NCBI GenBank assembly: GCA_028824575.1
Contig: JAPPDN010000593.1
Coordinates: 1-14,338 of the forward strand
Source: Candidatus Poribacteria bacterium
Lineage (GTDB): Bacteria; Poribacteria; WGA-4E; WGA-3G
Length of the DNA stretch: 14,338 bases
Direction: 5' to 3'
A program made the translations under genes and the position numbers. The notes below the pieces were generated by a model, which was given only the letters and a program-made list of their open reading frames with translations, was not told the origin of the DNA and made no database searches. This document shows positions 1 to 7,596 of the stretch, one piece after another. Each line of letters starts with the position of its first letter. Within the stretch, counting starts at the first letter, position 1.

Positions 1-982
1 CGCCAACGACTTTTCGCACGCCGACTTCGCGCTTGCGGGTGACAGCGCGTGCAGTGGCCAGATTTGTAAAATTCACGCAGGCAATGACCACCACGATCAG
101 CCCGATAGCTGCCAGCATGTAAATTTTTTCAATAGGGCTATTGGCTGTTGGATTAAAATCGGATTCGCCATACAGGTACACGCGGTGCAGGGGTTGCAGA
201 AGGTAGGTGTTTTTTGCCGCGACTTCATCTCCCATATACGATCTTAACAGCGACTGCATTTTTGCTTGCAGACTTTCTGCGTTTTGTCCTGCCTTTAATA
301 GCACAAAAGTTTTGACAGGACGCCACGATTGCTTGGGTAGCCACATCGTCCATACGTGTTGCGTTTCTTCTACGGGGGGTATTGTGGTTGTGAGCAATTG
401 AAAGTAAAGGCTTGACACGGGACGCGGTGCCTTGGCTATACCTGTTACTATGTACTCGCCCGGAAAACTGCGATTGTCGATTGAAAATGTTTGCCCCATC
501 GGATCAGCATCGCCAAATAAGTGTTGCGCCATATCGTCGGTAATGACCACAGAGTAGGGTAGCCGAAACGCGGTTTCTAAGTCGCCTTTTATGAGGGGAA
601 AATCAAATACGTCCAAAAAGTTGTCATCCACCAGCCTTAGCTGAAACACCCCCTCGCGCTCGCCATATTGTACAGATACGGTTAACGGGAAAGTACGAAT
701 TGTTGTTTCTACTTCGGGAAATGTTTCTTCCAATACAGAACCGAGTGCGCCTGATGTACCTTCTTCGTACGTTGTTTGCGTACTGCCGCGTTCTTCTCGA
801 ATCACTTTGTAAATGCGGTCACCCAGAGTGTGAGAACGATCTACTGCAAATTCCTGTTGGATATACAACAGGATCAAAATGCCACACGCCAGCCCAATGG
901 CGAGGCCCAGTACATTGATGGACGTGTACAATTTGTGCCGCATCAAATTGCGGATCCCAACTACTAGATAATTTTTGATCAT
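1..982 (-). CDS. ABC transporter permease, MacB/FtsX type (C-terminus outside window)
   Basis: This frame is open from an ATG at 980-982 through the left edge, about 327 codons, and has no stop in the window. A strong Shine-Dalgarno AGGAGG lies at 989-994, 7 bases from the ATG. The N-terminus reads MIKNYLVVGIRNLMRHKLYT, followed by a hydrophobic segment (INVLGLAIGLACGILILLYI). This is the usual N-terminal transmembrane helix of MacB-type permeases. A large extracytoplasmic domain follows (MacB_PCD-like). A second hydrophobic segment near residues 279-300 (MLAAIGLIVVVIACVNFTNL) leads into ATARAVTRKREVGVRKVVG, the typical entry to the FtsX domain. Family members usually run to about 800 residues with two FtsX units, so only the first part is here. 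Such permeases pair with an ATPase and act in lipoprotein, peptide or drug handling at the inner membrane. The substrate cannot be told. There is no visible link to the lanthipeptide cluster, although it lies downstream on the same strand. Confidence 0.92.
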   Translation of the reverse strand, partial: MIKNYLVVGIRNLMRHKLYTSINVLGLAIGLACGILILLYIQQEFAVDRSHTLGDRIYKVIREERGSTQTTYEEGTSGALGSVLEETFPEVETTIRTFPLTVSVQYGEREGVFQLRLVDDNFLDVFDFPLIKGDLETAFRLPYSVVITDDMAQHLFGDADPMGQTFSIDNRSFPGEYIVTGIAKAPRPVSSLYFQLLTTTIPPVEETQHVWTMWLPKQSWRPVKTFVLLKAGQNAESLQAKMQSLLRSYMGDEVAAKNTYLLQPLHRVYLYGESDFNPTANSPIEKIYMLAAIGLIVVVIACVNFTNLATARAVTRKREVGVRKVVG

Positions 983-1072
983 AAGAAGCCTCCTGATCGC
1001 ATAAGTTGATCGTTTAATAATGCTTGTGTCCGTGAGTTTTCTATAAACAGTAAGGGGCAAGTCCAATCCGCA

Positions 1073-2419
1073 TCAGAGTTTAAAGACGTGATCTTTCTTT
1101 CCAGATACGGCCTGCGTGGCATTGCGCGTATCGACAATACAGCGTGCGCGCTTTACTATCCATTCATAATCCCAATTGCTGTGATGTGTCACAATCACCA
1201 CACAATGGGCATCAGTTATATTTTTTTTATTTAAAGAGGTACTTTTCAAATCCAAACTTTCTGTCTGTAAGTGATCCACAAACGGATCGCAATACGAGAC
1301 CTTCGCACCTTTCTCCCCAAGTATTTCTATAATATCCAATGCCGGAGACTCGCGAATGTCGCGCACATCGGGTTTGTACGTCACACCCAATATCAAGATA
1401 TTAGAGCCTTTCAAACATTGCTCGTACTCGTTGAGTGCGTCGGTGATTTTTTCGACCACATAGCTCGGCATGCTGCGCGTCACTTCGCTGGCCAATTCGA
1501 TAAAGCGCGCATTGTAATTTAAGGTCTTGAGCTTCCAGGCCAGAAAGTGCGGATCAACCGGGATGCAATGCCCGCCCAATCCAGGACCGGGATAAAACGG
1601 CATGAATCCAAACGGCTTGGTCGCTGCGGCATCGATTACTTCCCAAACATCCACCCCCAGACGGTCACACATCAGGGCCACTTCATTGACAAGGCCGATA
1701 TTTACACTGCGAAATGTATTTTCCAGCAACTTGGTCATTTCTGCGGCCTGGGTCGATGAGACCGGTACGACTTCGCCGATTGATTGTCGGTAAAAATGTG
1801 TGCCTATTTCTGTGCAAGACGGGGTAATACCCCCCACGACTTTGGGCGTGTTGGTGATGGTATAAACCCTGTTGCCTGGATCGACGCGCTCTGGAGAAAA
1901 TACCAAAAAAAAGTCACGACCGACCTTTAAGCCACTTTCTTCGAGCAGTGGCAATACCAGTTCATGGGTCGTACCTGGATACGTGGTGCTTTCCAGAATT
2001 ACCAGTTGTCCACAGCGCAGTCGGTCTTTGATTGTACTACATGCTTGTACAATAAATGAGACATCCGGGTCGCGTGCTTTATTCAAGGGTGTGGGTACAC
2101 ATACCACGACCACGTCGGCTTCATTGAGTGCGTCACATTCTGGGGTTGCTATCAATTTTCCTATAGTTTTAAGACTTGTCACCTCAAAGTCCGATACACC
2201 CTGCACATCGGACTTTCCCGATTCTACTATCTTTACTTTGTGCGTTGATGTATCGATTCCCGTGACGGGAAATCCCACCTTGCCTAATGCCACAGATAAA
2301 GGCAATCCCACATATCCCAATCCTATCACTGCCACCCGCGCTTCGTGCGATGCGATCTTCTTCTCCAGCATCTGCCTGGGGTTGGGGATTTCTCGAGGTA
2401 ATCTTTCCGTTATAGCCAT
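1073..2419 (-). CDS. Nucleotide-sugar dehydrogenase (WbpA/WecC-like UDP-N-acetylhexosamine 6-dehydrogenase)
   Basis: The product has 448 residues from the ATG at 2417-2419. The open frame continues upstream to 2641, but those 74 extra residues are low-complexity, lie upstream of the family N-terminus and overlap the neighbouring oxidoreductase gene, so the internal start is preferred. The N-terminal Rossmann domain carries VIGLGYVGLPL at about residues 31-41. The central helical part has YPGPGLGGHCIPVDP at about 276-290, with catalytic Cys285. The C-terminal domain has the family signature TYKPDVRDIRESPALDI at 347-363. Family members oxidise the C6 hydroxyl of UDP-sugars twice with two NAD+ to give uronic acids for surface polysaccharides. 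The GLGGHCIPVDPHFLAWK form is typical of the UDP-GlcNAc/UDP-ManNAc branch rather than plain UDP-glucose dehydrogenase; substrate assignment is inference. It lies next to a glycosyltransferase-bearing RiPP cluster and could supply a sugar donor. It could equally be an independent polysaccharide gene. Confidence 0.93.
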   Translation of the reverse strand: MAITERLPREIPNPRQMLEKKIASHEARVAVIGLGYVGLPLSVALGKVGFPVTGIDTSTHKVKIVESGKSDVQGVSDFEVTSLKTIGKLIATPECDALNEADVVVVCVPTPLNKARDPDVSFIVQACSTIKDRLRCGQLVILESTTYPGTTHELVLPLLEESGLKVGRDFFLVFSPERVDPGNRVYTITNTPKVVGGITPSCTEIGTHFYRQSIGEVVPVSSTQAAEMTKLLENTFRSVNIGLVNEVALMCDRLGVDVWEVIDAAATKPFGFMPFYPGPGLGGHCIPVDPHFLAWKLKTLNYNARFIELASEVTRSMPSYVVEKITDALNEYEQCLKGSNILILGVTYKPDVRDIRESPALDIIEILGEKGAKVSYCDPFVDHLQTESLDLKSTSLNKKNITDAHCVVIVTHHSNWDYEWIVKRARCIVDTRNATQAVSGKKDHVFKL

Positions 2420-2525
2420 TATATTATCCGCTCTGGACCGATCATTTGAATCAATACGGCCTTTTGAAAAGGTGAGCCTAATGTCGATTTCAGGGTTCTC
2501 TACTGTTCGTGTTTGCTCCGTTGTG

Positions 2526-3665
2526 CTACCCTCGATGCGCGATTTTAGATTTCTCACGCCCCCGCCGACAGGCGGTTGGCTGGCTGCTATTACAGGTTGA
2601 CAAGGACTGCTCTCCAAGGGTCGTGGTCTGCAGACCGCCACCTTCTGTGGAACGCCCTTTCTGGTAGGCGTCGAGTAGCGATGTCAGCGTACGCACGCGA
2701 CTCGGCCCGTCGTACTCGATGCTCGTTAGCATAATCTCATCGACGCCCCACTCGCGCGACATCGACAAAAGGCGCGAGACTACGGCGTCACCGGTTCCAA
2801 TGACCACTCGATTAGCTGTAAGTGCTTCTTGCACCAAGCGGTGCTCATCTGCATCGGATATCGCTTCACCCACATCATTGACTGAGGTACGCTCCTGAGC
2901 AAACGCTCGCATAGCTCGAAGCCTGATGGTAGCCGCGCGGCAAGCCGCCTCTTCCGCCTCTTCGAGAGTCGGTGCACAGACGACACTCACCGTTGCGATT
3001 GCGTACGGTCTCTGGAGCTCAGCGGATTGCCGGAATGCCGCACGATAACTCGTGATCGCTTCAGCAACCTCATCGGGCCGCAGGTGATAGGCGAATGCGT
3101 ATGCTAGGCCACGACGACCAGCCGCATATGCACTACTGACCGATGAGCCGAGATGATAAATTGCAGGTGCCCGCACTTTCAGTGGTAGCCTAATCCCTTT
3201 ATATGGATGCTCGCTTGGAAAAGATCGCCGGAGAAACCCTTCAAGTTCCCCCAACCTTGCCTCATATTCCTCTGGAGTTCCGCTCTCGGCATCTCTGCCT
3301 AACGCCGCGGCCGTCTTTTTGTCTGTTCCCGGAGCTCGTCCTATACCTAAGTCGATGCGACCTGGACAAAGGCCCTCCAACATCGAAAACTGCTCTGCAA
3401 CGATGAGCGGCGTGTGGTTGGGCAGCATCACGCCGCCCGCACCCAAGCGAATCGCAGACGTATGCGCTGCCAGATGTGCGATGAAGACTGCTGGCGAACT
3501 GCAACCGATGTCTGGAATCGCGTGATGCTCTACGACCCAAAAACGTACACAGCCGAGCCTTTCGGCTGTGCGCGCCATTTCCGTCGACCATGCAAGAGCC
3601 TGACTCGCCGATACGCCGGGACCGATAGGTATGGCATCAAGGACTGAAATCGCTGGAAAGCTCAT
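2526..3665 (-). CDS. Luciferase-like (LLM class) flavin-dependent oxidoreductase, MsnO8-type
   Basis: The product has 379 residues. The start ATG at 3663-3665 has GAGGG at 3675-3679 upstream. The N-terminus SVLDAIPIGPGVSASQAL, the segment RFWVVEHHAIPDIGCSSPAV, the block IRLGAGGVMLPNHTPLIVAEQF and PGRIDLGIGRAPGTD are the hallmark blocks of the MsnO8-like subgroup of luciferase-like oxidoreductases. This TIM-barrel family uses FMN or F420. MsnO8-type members typically have about 330-340 residues. Here similarity appears to end near DAYQKGR, and a tail of about 40 low-complexity residues runs on to the stop, perhaps because the native stop was lost. As the last gene of the lanthipeptide operon it is a probable tailoring enzyme. 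Possible roles are monooxygenation or reduction of dehydroalanine to D-alanine, since an F420-dependent LLM reductase (LxmJ) does this in lexapeptide. The choice between them cannot be made from sequence. Confidence 0.88.
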   Translation of the reverse strand: MSFPAISVLDAIPIGPGVSASQALAWSTEMARTAERLGCVRFWVVEHHAIPDIGCSSPAVFIAHLAAHTSAIRLGAGGVMLPNHTPLIVAEQFSMLEGLCPGRIDLGIGRAPGTDKKTAAALGRDAESGTPEEYEARLGELEGFLRRSFPSEHPYKGIRLPLKVRAPAIYHLGSSVSSAYAAGRRGLAYAFAYHLRPDEVAEAITSYRAAFRQSAELQRPYAIATVSVVCAPTLEEAEEAACRAATIRLRAMRAFAQERTSVNDVGEAISDADEHRLVQEALTANRVVIGTGDAVVSRLLSMSREWGVDEIMLTSIEYDGPSRVRTLTSLLDAYQKGRSTEGGGLQTTTLGEQSLSTCNSSQPTACRRGREKSKIAHRG

Positions 3666-3755
3666 TTGACTAAACCCTCGCTGATTTAGTGTCCGCTAAC
3701 GCAGGAACGGAGTGCTGATGAAGAGGTTGGTGCGGCTGGCCAGGAACTGTACAGC

Positions 3756-5288
3756 CTAACAGTCGGTTGGATCCCATCGTGAAATTCCTACCAAGCCCTT
3801 TCTCACTAATTTGCAAATCACATCGTCAGAACAATCGAGAGAGCCCCGGTTAAGTCCTGGGTACCGGCTAAGCTGTTGTATCACCTTCGCATCTTCGGCG
3901 TCTGTGCGAATGCGCACCGGCCAAAGTAAATCGGTTGAATAATAGAACTCGGACTCAGTTCTTCCCCTGAGCGCAGTAAATAGGTGATTCCCTGAACCAG
4001 GCTCAATCCATCCAAGTGAGGTGTAAGGCGCGATTAACTCCGTCCAATGTGGATCCGATAAGCGCGAGAATATTGGGGCACCCGCTAGTCTATCTCCAGT
4101 ATAATCGTCAACAATAGTGAATCGTGAGTGGAGAGATGATCCGAAGTTAGTGAATCGGGCCCTGCTTTCTCTGCTTGTAGAGCTCACAAGAGTGTCGATC
4201 AGTTCTAGTAAACGATCGCTATACATGTCTAACGAATATTGCTCTCTAGCGCGTTGTGAGGCATAGGTGCCAATCTTGTTGCGAAAGGCGGGTTGATCCA
4301 TCAACATCTTTAAGACATTTATAACTTTGGGCATATCGAACCGTACTCCGTACTCCGATACCCACGTATCCGCCAAGAACCCTGTTTGCTCTTCGACAAT
4401 TGTGTCTTTCAAGCCACCCCACGCCGTCCCGACAACAGGCAATCCGGCGCTCATGGCTTCGACTTGCGTGTTGCCGAAATTTTCGCCAATGTCCAAAGTC
4501 AAGTTGATGAATACATCTCCGACATTATATAATTCATTCAAGCGTTCCTGATCGACCCAACCAACGAACCTGACGCGGTCTGTTAAACCAAAGTGCTCAA
4601 TCAGACACTGCATTTTTTTTCTAGGGTCTGTCACCCAGAAATGGGATTCCCTGACGGCCCTGTTATCGAATGTACCAGCAATCAAGAACTTGACTTTTGG
4701 CCCTAAGAGCGAAAGATAGTGGAGTGCCTCTACAGCCGAGTGGACATTCTTCGCTGCAGAAATCCTGCCTGTGTAGACAACGACGAATTCTTCTGGGACG
4801 ATACCCCACTCCTGCCTGAGCGATTGCCGGTCAGTTTCAGTCAAAGGCGAATAGGCATTACAATCGACACCATAGGGCATAAGCGCGACCTTGGGCTGGG
4901 CCCCATTCTGGGCGACGAGCGACTCGTAAGTCATCTTATCAGCATGAGAGGCGACCCATATGACATCTGTCATCCATAGAAAGGGCAATGCACTTCTAAG
5001 TCCTGACGCACCATGAGGAAGATCACCATGGGCGATCCATAGAACTCGTCCCTTCCATCCCAACTCCCGAAGCTGCCTAAGAACTTGATAATTAGACCCA
5101 ACGTAGAGGTCGGCTCCCAACCCATTCTGCGAAATCCATGTTTGTATCCCATCTTCCGATGATGCATCGTAAGCAGGCACCTGCAGCAAACGATGCCTTG
5201 TCTTTAGGATACTTTCAATTCGACGAACCGTGTTATTTGTGGAGAACCCAAATTTTCTATCGTTCTGACCAAAAAGAATGGTTGCCAT
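3756..5288 (-). CDS. Glycosyltransferase family 4 (GT-B) with C-terminal extension
   Basis: The product has 510 residues. The start ATG at 5286-5288 is preceded by AAGGATG at 5296-5302, spaced 7 bases, the same ribosome-site pattern as the lanthipeptide synthetase gene. The first 370 residues form a GT-B glycosyltransferase. Nucleotide-binding VVYTGRISAAKN spans about 170-181 (Arg175, Lys180). FVGWVDQERLNELYNVGDVFI spans 241-261. The retaining-GT EX7E motif is Glu269 to Glu277 in GENFGNTQVEAMSAGLPVVGT. Residues from about 375 to 510 have no recognised family: they are soluble, carry several aromatic residues and end in ISRWDPTDC. The gene sits between the exporter and the LLM oxidoreductase in the RiPP operon, so the likely acceptor is the modified lanthipeptide. 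Glycosylated class III lanthipeptides are known (NAI-112, on Trp), but the precursor here has no Trp, so a Ser, Thr or Cys acceptor would be needed. Sugar donor unknown. Confidence 0.92.
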   Translation of the reverse strand: MATILFGQNDRKFGFSTNNTVRRIESILKTRHRLLQVPAYDASSEDGIQTWISQNGLGADLYVGSNYQVLRQLRELGWKGRVLWIAHGDLPHGASGLRSALPFLWMTDVIWVASHADKMTYESLVAQNGAQPKVALMPYGVDCNAYSPLTETDRQSLRQEWGIVPEEFVVVYTGRISAAKNVHSAVEALHYLSLLGPKVKFLIAGTFDNRAVRESHFWVTDPRKKMQCLIEHFGLTDRVRFVGWVDQERLNELYNVGDVFINLTLDIGENFGNTQVEAMSAGLPVVGTAWGGLKDTIVEEQTGFLADTWVSEYGVRFDMPKVINVLKMLMDQPAFRNKIGTYASQRAREQYSLDMYSDRLLELIDTLVSSTSRESRARFTNFGSSLHSRFTIVDDYTGDRLAGAPIFSRLSDPHWTELIAPYTSLGWIEPGSGNHLFTALRGRTESEFYYSTDLLWPVRIRTDAEDAKVIQQLSRYPGLNRGSLDCSDDVICKLVRKGLVGISRWDPTDC

Positions 5289-5402
5289 TGTTACACATCC
5301 TTAATTTTTGTCTGCTCCGGCTGATTCAGCTGGATCCAGAATGAAGCAGGCCTTGTCTTTTTCGAAAGCCAATTTCGTGGCAAGGATTATAATCACGAAA
5401 TA

Positions 5403-6749
5403 CTAGACACGTGCAGACCGAAGATGGGGATTCGTTCCCCAAGCCAGAACCACCAAGACGAGCATGTATACCCCGGCGATGCTGTACATCGGGACGACTC
5501 CTATTATCTCCGCAAGCCAGCCCCCACCAACGGCGCTCACCGGAATGACGATAACTGAGAGTGCTCGACAAATGCCGAACACTCGACCGCGATATTCGTC
5601 AGATACCGATGTAACCAAGATTGCACCATTGGTTATGGCACTGACCGTAATGCCCAAGGATGCCAACGCCTCCAGAGTAAGTGTCACCAGCGGCCATGTG
5701 GAGCCAGCTATAGCAATTGTACAGATACCCGCAATGGCCCAGCCGCACGCTAATACGCGACCTGCCCCGAAGCGTCGCTCGATCGGGCCAGCAAGCATCC
5801 CTCCAAGCATCCCCCCACAAACGGATCCTGCCATCAGCACACCGTAAGTGGCGGCACCTCCACCTAACCGCTCCTGAATAAGTGCCGGATACAGTGCGCC
5901 CGTGAAGGCGGAGACGTTGACGAGGACTGCCAACCATACCAGCATATGAATAACAGGATGCCGCGAGATGGTCCTCCAACCGTCGCGCATGTCTCGTAAG
6001 AAAGCACTCAAGGACATGGAGGAGTGCTTACTTTTCGATAGAGGATCAACCGGCTTGGGTAGTGGAGCGGCAGCGATGGACAGCGATACGAACACGAAGG
6101 ACAGGGCATCTATCACGAGCGCCCAAATGGAGCCTGCAACGGAAATCACAAAACCCGCCATCGCATTGCCTAGCAACGACGCTGCTTGATTTGCAGCAGA
6201 GAACATGCCTGAAGCCGTAGTAAGCATGGCGGGGCCAACGACTGCGGGCATAATGGAAGCCCGTGCCGGATTCAGAAAGGTGGTAAGGCTATTGAGCGTG
6301 AAGATAGCCAAATAGGCGACCAGTGGCGATAGCTGACCACTAGAGGCCATGATGATAGCCACTGCGCCTACTGCAACCGCTGCGAGTAGGTTGGTGATTA
6401 GCATGATTCTTTTGCGGTCCCAGCGGTCTGCCATGACACCAGCCAGAGGTGCAAATAGGATATCAGGAAGTTGCCAGATCGCCTGAATGATTGCTGTTTG
6501 AAGCGTGGACCGAGTCTCCGACCAGACTATCCATGCTACAGTTACGTTAAAAAAGGCATCGCCGAACGCAGATACCGTTTGGCCGGTCCACAGCAGGCGG
6601 AACGCACTGTTACTGAACAGACGGCTGTAATCGCGACCCACCACAGACAGTTTTGCCCGAAGACCCAAAGCTTCGCCTCCTTGGAGTCCCCCCGTTTTGG
6701 TGGAGTCTTTAGGGCTTGACCCACTTCTGATTGGAGAAGGTAATGACAT
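5403..6749 (-). CDS. MFS transporter, DHA3-like drug/peptide exporter
   Basis: The product has 448 residues. The start ATG at 6747-6749 has TGAGGTG at 6754-6760, four bases upstream. A hydrophilic N-terminal stretch of about 50 residues precedes a run of about twelve hydrophobic segments. The MFS loop 2-3 motif appears as GVMADRWDRKRI at about residues 104-115. A central cytoplasmic loop (LPKPVDPLSKSKHSS, about 230-250) divides two six-helix halves, and a second-half signature GRVFGICRALS lies near the C-terminal half. The closest recognisable relatives are the MFS_3/EntS or macrolide-efflux type proteins, proton-driven exporters of the inner membrane. Its place downstream of the methyltransferase in the lanthipeptide operon points to export of, and self-resistance to, the mature peptide. 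Class III clusters more often use ABC exporters, so an MFS exporter is a slight departure. Confidence 0.92.
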   Translation of the reverse strand: MSLPSPIRSGSSPKDSTKTGGLQGGEALGLRAKLSVVGRDYSRLFSNSAFRLLWTGQTVSAFGDAFFNVTVAWIVWSETRSTLQTAIIQAIWQLPDILFAPLAGVMADRWDRKRIMLITNLLAAVAVGAVAIIMASSGQLSPLVAYLAIFTLNSLTTFLNPARASIMPAVVGPAMLTTASGMFSAANQAASLLGNAMAGFVISVAGSIWALVIDALSFVFVSLSIAAAPLPKPVDPLSKSKHSSMSLSAFLRDMRDGWRTISRHPVIHMLVWLAVLVNVSAFTGALYPALIQERLGGGAATYGVLMAGSVCGGMLGGMLAGPIERRFGAGRVLACGWAIAGICTIAIAGSTWPLVTLTLEALASLGITVSAITNGAILVTSVSDEYRGRVFGICRALSVIVIPVSAVGGGWLAEIIGVVPMYSIAGVYMLVLVVLAWGTNPHLRSARV

Positions 6750-6825
6750 CTTTCACCTCAGTTCAACCTAATTTAGCGTTGTAGTACTAGCCTTACTTTG
6801 GGAACCCTTCAATTGAAACATCAGG

Positions 6826-7596
6826 TCATTCTACAACTACCTCTGGTCTTTTGCGGCTAAGAATAACTAATTGGTTCGAATCCAGAGTTAAACTTCTACC
6901 GTCAAGCTCACCAAAGATCTCCTCAATTTCGAAACCTGCCACTTGCAACATGTTTAGCATTTTGGGAGGCGGATAGAGTCGCTGATGAAAGTCCAAGGAA
7001 GTGCGCTCACCATTGGGATATAGGCATATATGCCGCAAATGGAGTTGGCTATCAACCATATCAAACTCGCGCTCATCGATGACAAAGGTTTCATCAGCCA
7101 AGCGCGTGACAGTAGTAGGCTGAAAGGTGCGAGCAAACGCTTCGAGATTTGGAAGTTCCTGAAGGAATAGGCCATTAGGTCGCAAAGCTTTTGATACTAG
7201 GTTCAGGACGCGTTGGTCCTCTTTTTCGGTCTCGAGAAACCCGAAGGAATTAAACATATTAATGACGGCATCGAACTCGCGTTCGAATGGCAAATCCCGC
7301 ATATCGCCACGTATCCAACCAACTTCAACCTCTGCCCGCTCAGCATCTAGCTTGGCCTGTCCAAGCATGTAATCACTTTGGTCGAAACCTTTCACCTTAT
7401 ACTCATGCTTTGCAAGCTCAATACTATGAGAGCCATGACCGCAACACAAATCCAGAATGTGGCGTCCACGAGGAAGGCGCAACAATCGCAGCACGTTCTC
7501 GACGTCACGTCTAATTCGTTCAGGTGGACGGGCGTGCCGGTACAATCGCAAATACTCCTCGTCGAAAGTATCACTATACCAGGGGTTGGATTTCAT
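6826..7596 (-). CDS. SAM-dependent class I methyltransferase coupled to LanKC
   Basis: The product has 256 residues. The ATG (7594-7596) overlaps the stop of the synthetase gene by four bases (ATGA arrangement), and AGGAGGG at 7603-7609 lies inside the synthetase's last codons. This is a clear translational-coupling layout. A class I Rossmann methyltransferase fold is evident. Motif I is HILDLCCGHGSHSIELA at about 46-62. The acidic ribose-binding residue is in VKGFDQSDYML at 68-78. The D-M-R motif is WIRGDMRDLPF at 94-104. The motif around INMFNSFGFL (112-121) and ALRPNGLFLQELP (motif VI/VII region) follow. It resembles the Methyltransf_25/11 group of small-molecule and peptide methyltransferases. 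Coupling to LanKC argues for methylation of the lanthipeptide, for example N-terminal N-methylation, though an O- or C-methyl target is not excluded. Confidence 0.92.
   Translation of the reverse strand: MKSNPWYSDTFDEEYLRLYRHARPPERIRRDVENVLRLLRLPRGRHILDLCCGHGSHSIELAKHEYKVKGFDQSDYMLGQAKLDAERAEVEVGWIRGDMRDLPFEREFDAVINMFNSFGFLETEKEDQRVLNLVSKALRPNGLFLQELPNLEAFARTFQPTTVTRLADETFVIDEREFDMVDSQLHLRHICLYPNGERTSLDFHQRLYPPPKMLNMLQVAGFEIEEIFGELDGRSLTLDSNQLVILSRKRPEVVVE

Noticed and set aside
2562..2575. CCGCC-GACA-GGCGG hairpin as a terminator
   Set aside because: It is not followed by a T run in the direction of transcription and lies inside the open LLM frame. Similar small palindromes are common in many genomes.
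1872..2600. Plus-strand 242-codon frame opposite the dehydrogenase
   Set aside because: It is antisense to a clear conserved gene, with no domain and Ser/Thr-rich composition typical of a shadow frame.
2420..2641. Longer start for the nucleotide-sugar dehydrogenase
   Set aside because: The added 74 residues are low-complexity, overlap the LLM gene's tail and lie outside the family's conserved N-terminus. The start at 2419 gives a normal length of 448.
3688..3696. Isolated GTGTCCG half-site upstream of the LLM gene (and another near 1026)
   Set aside because: Single 7-base halves without the palindrome partner or a -24/-12 promoter. A couple are expected by chance in a window of this size.
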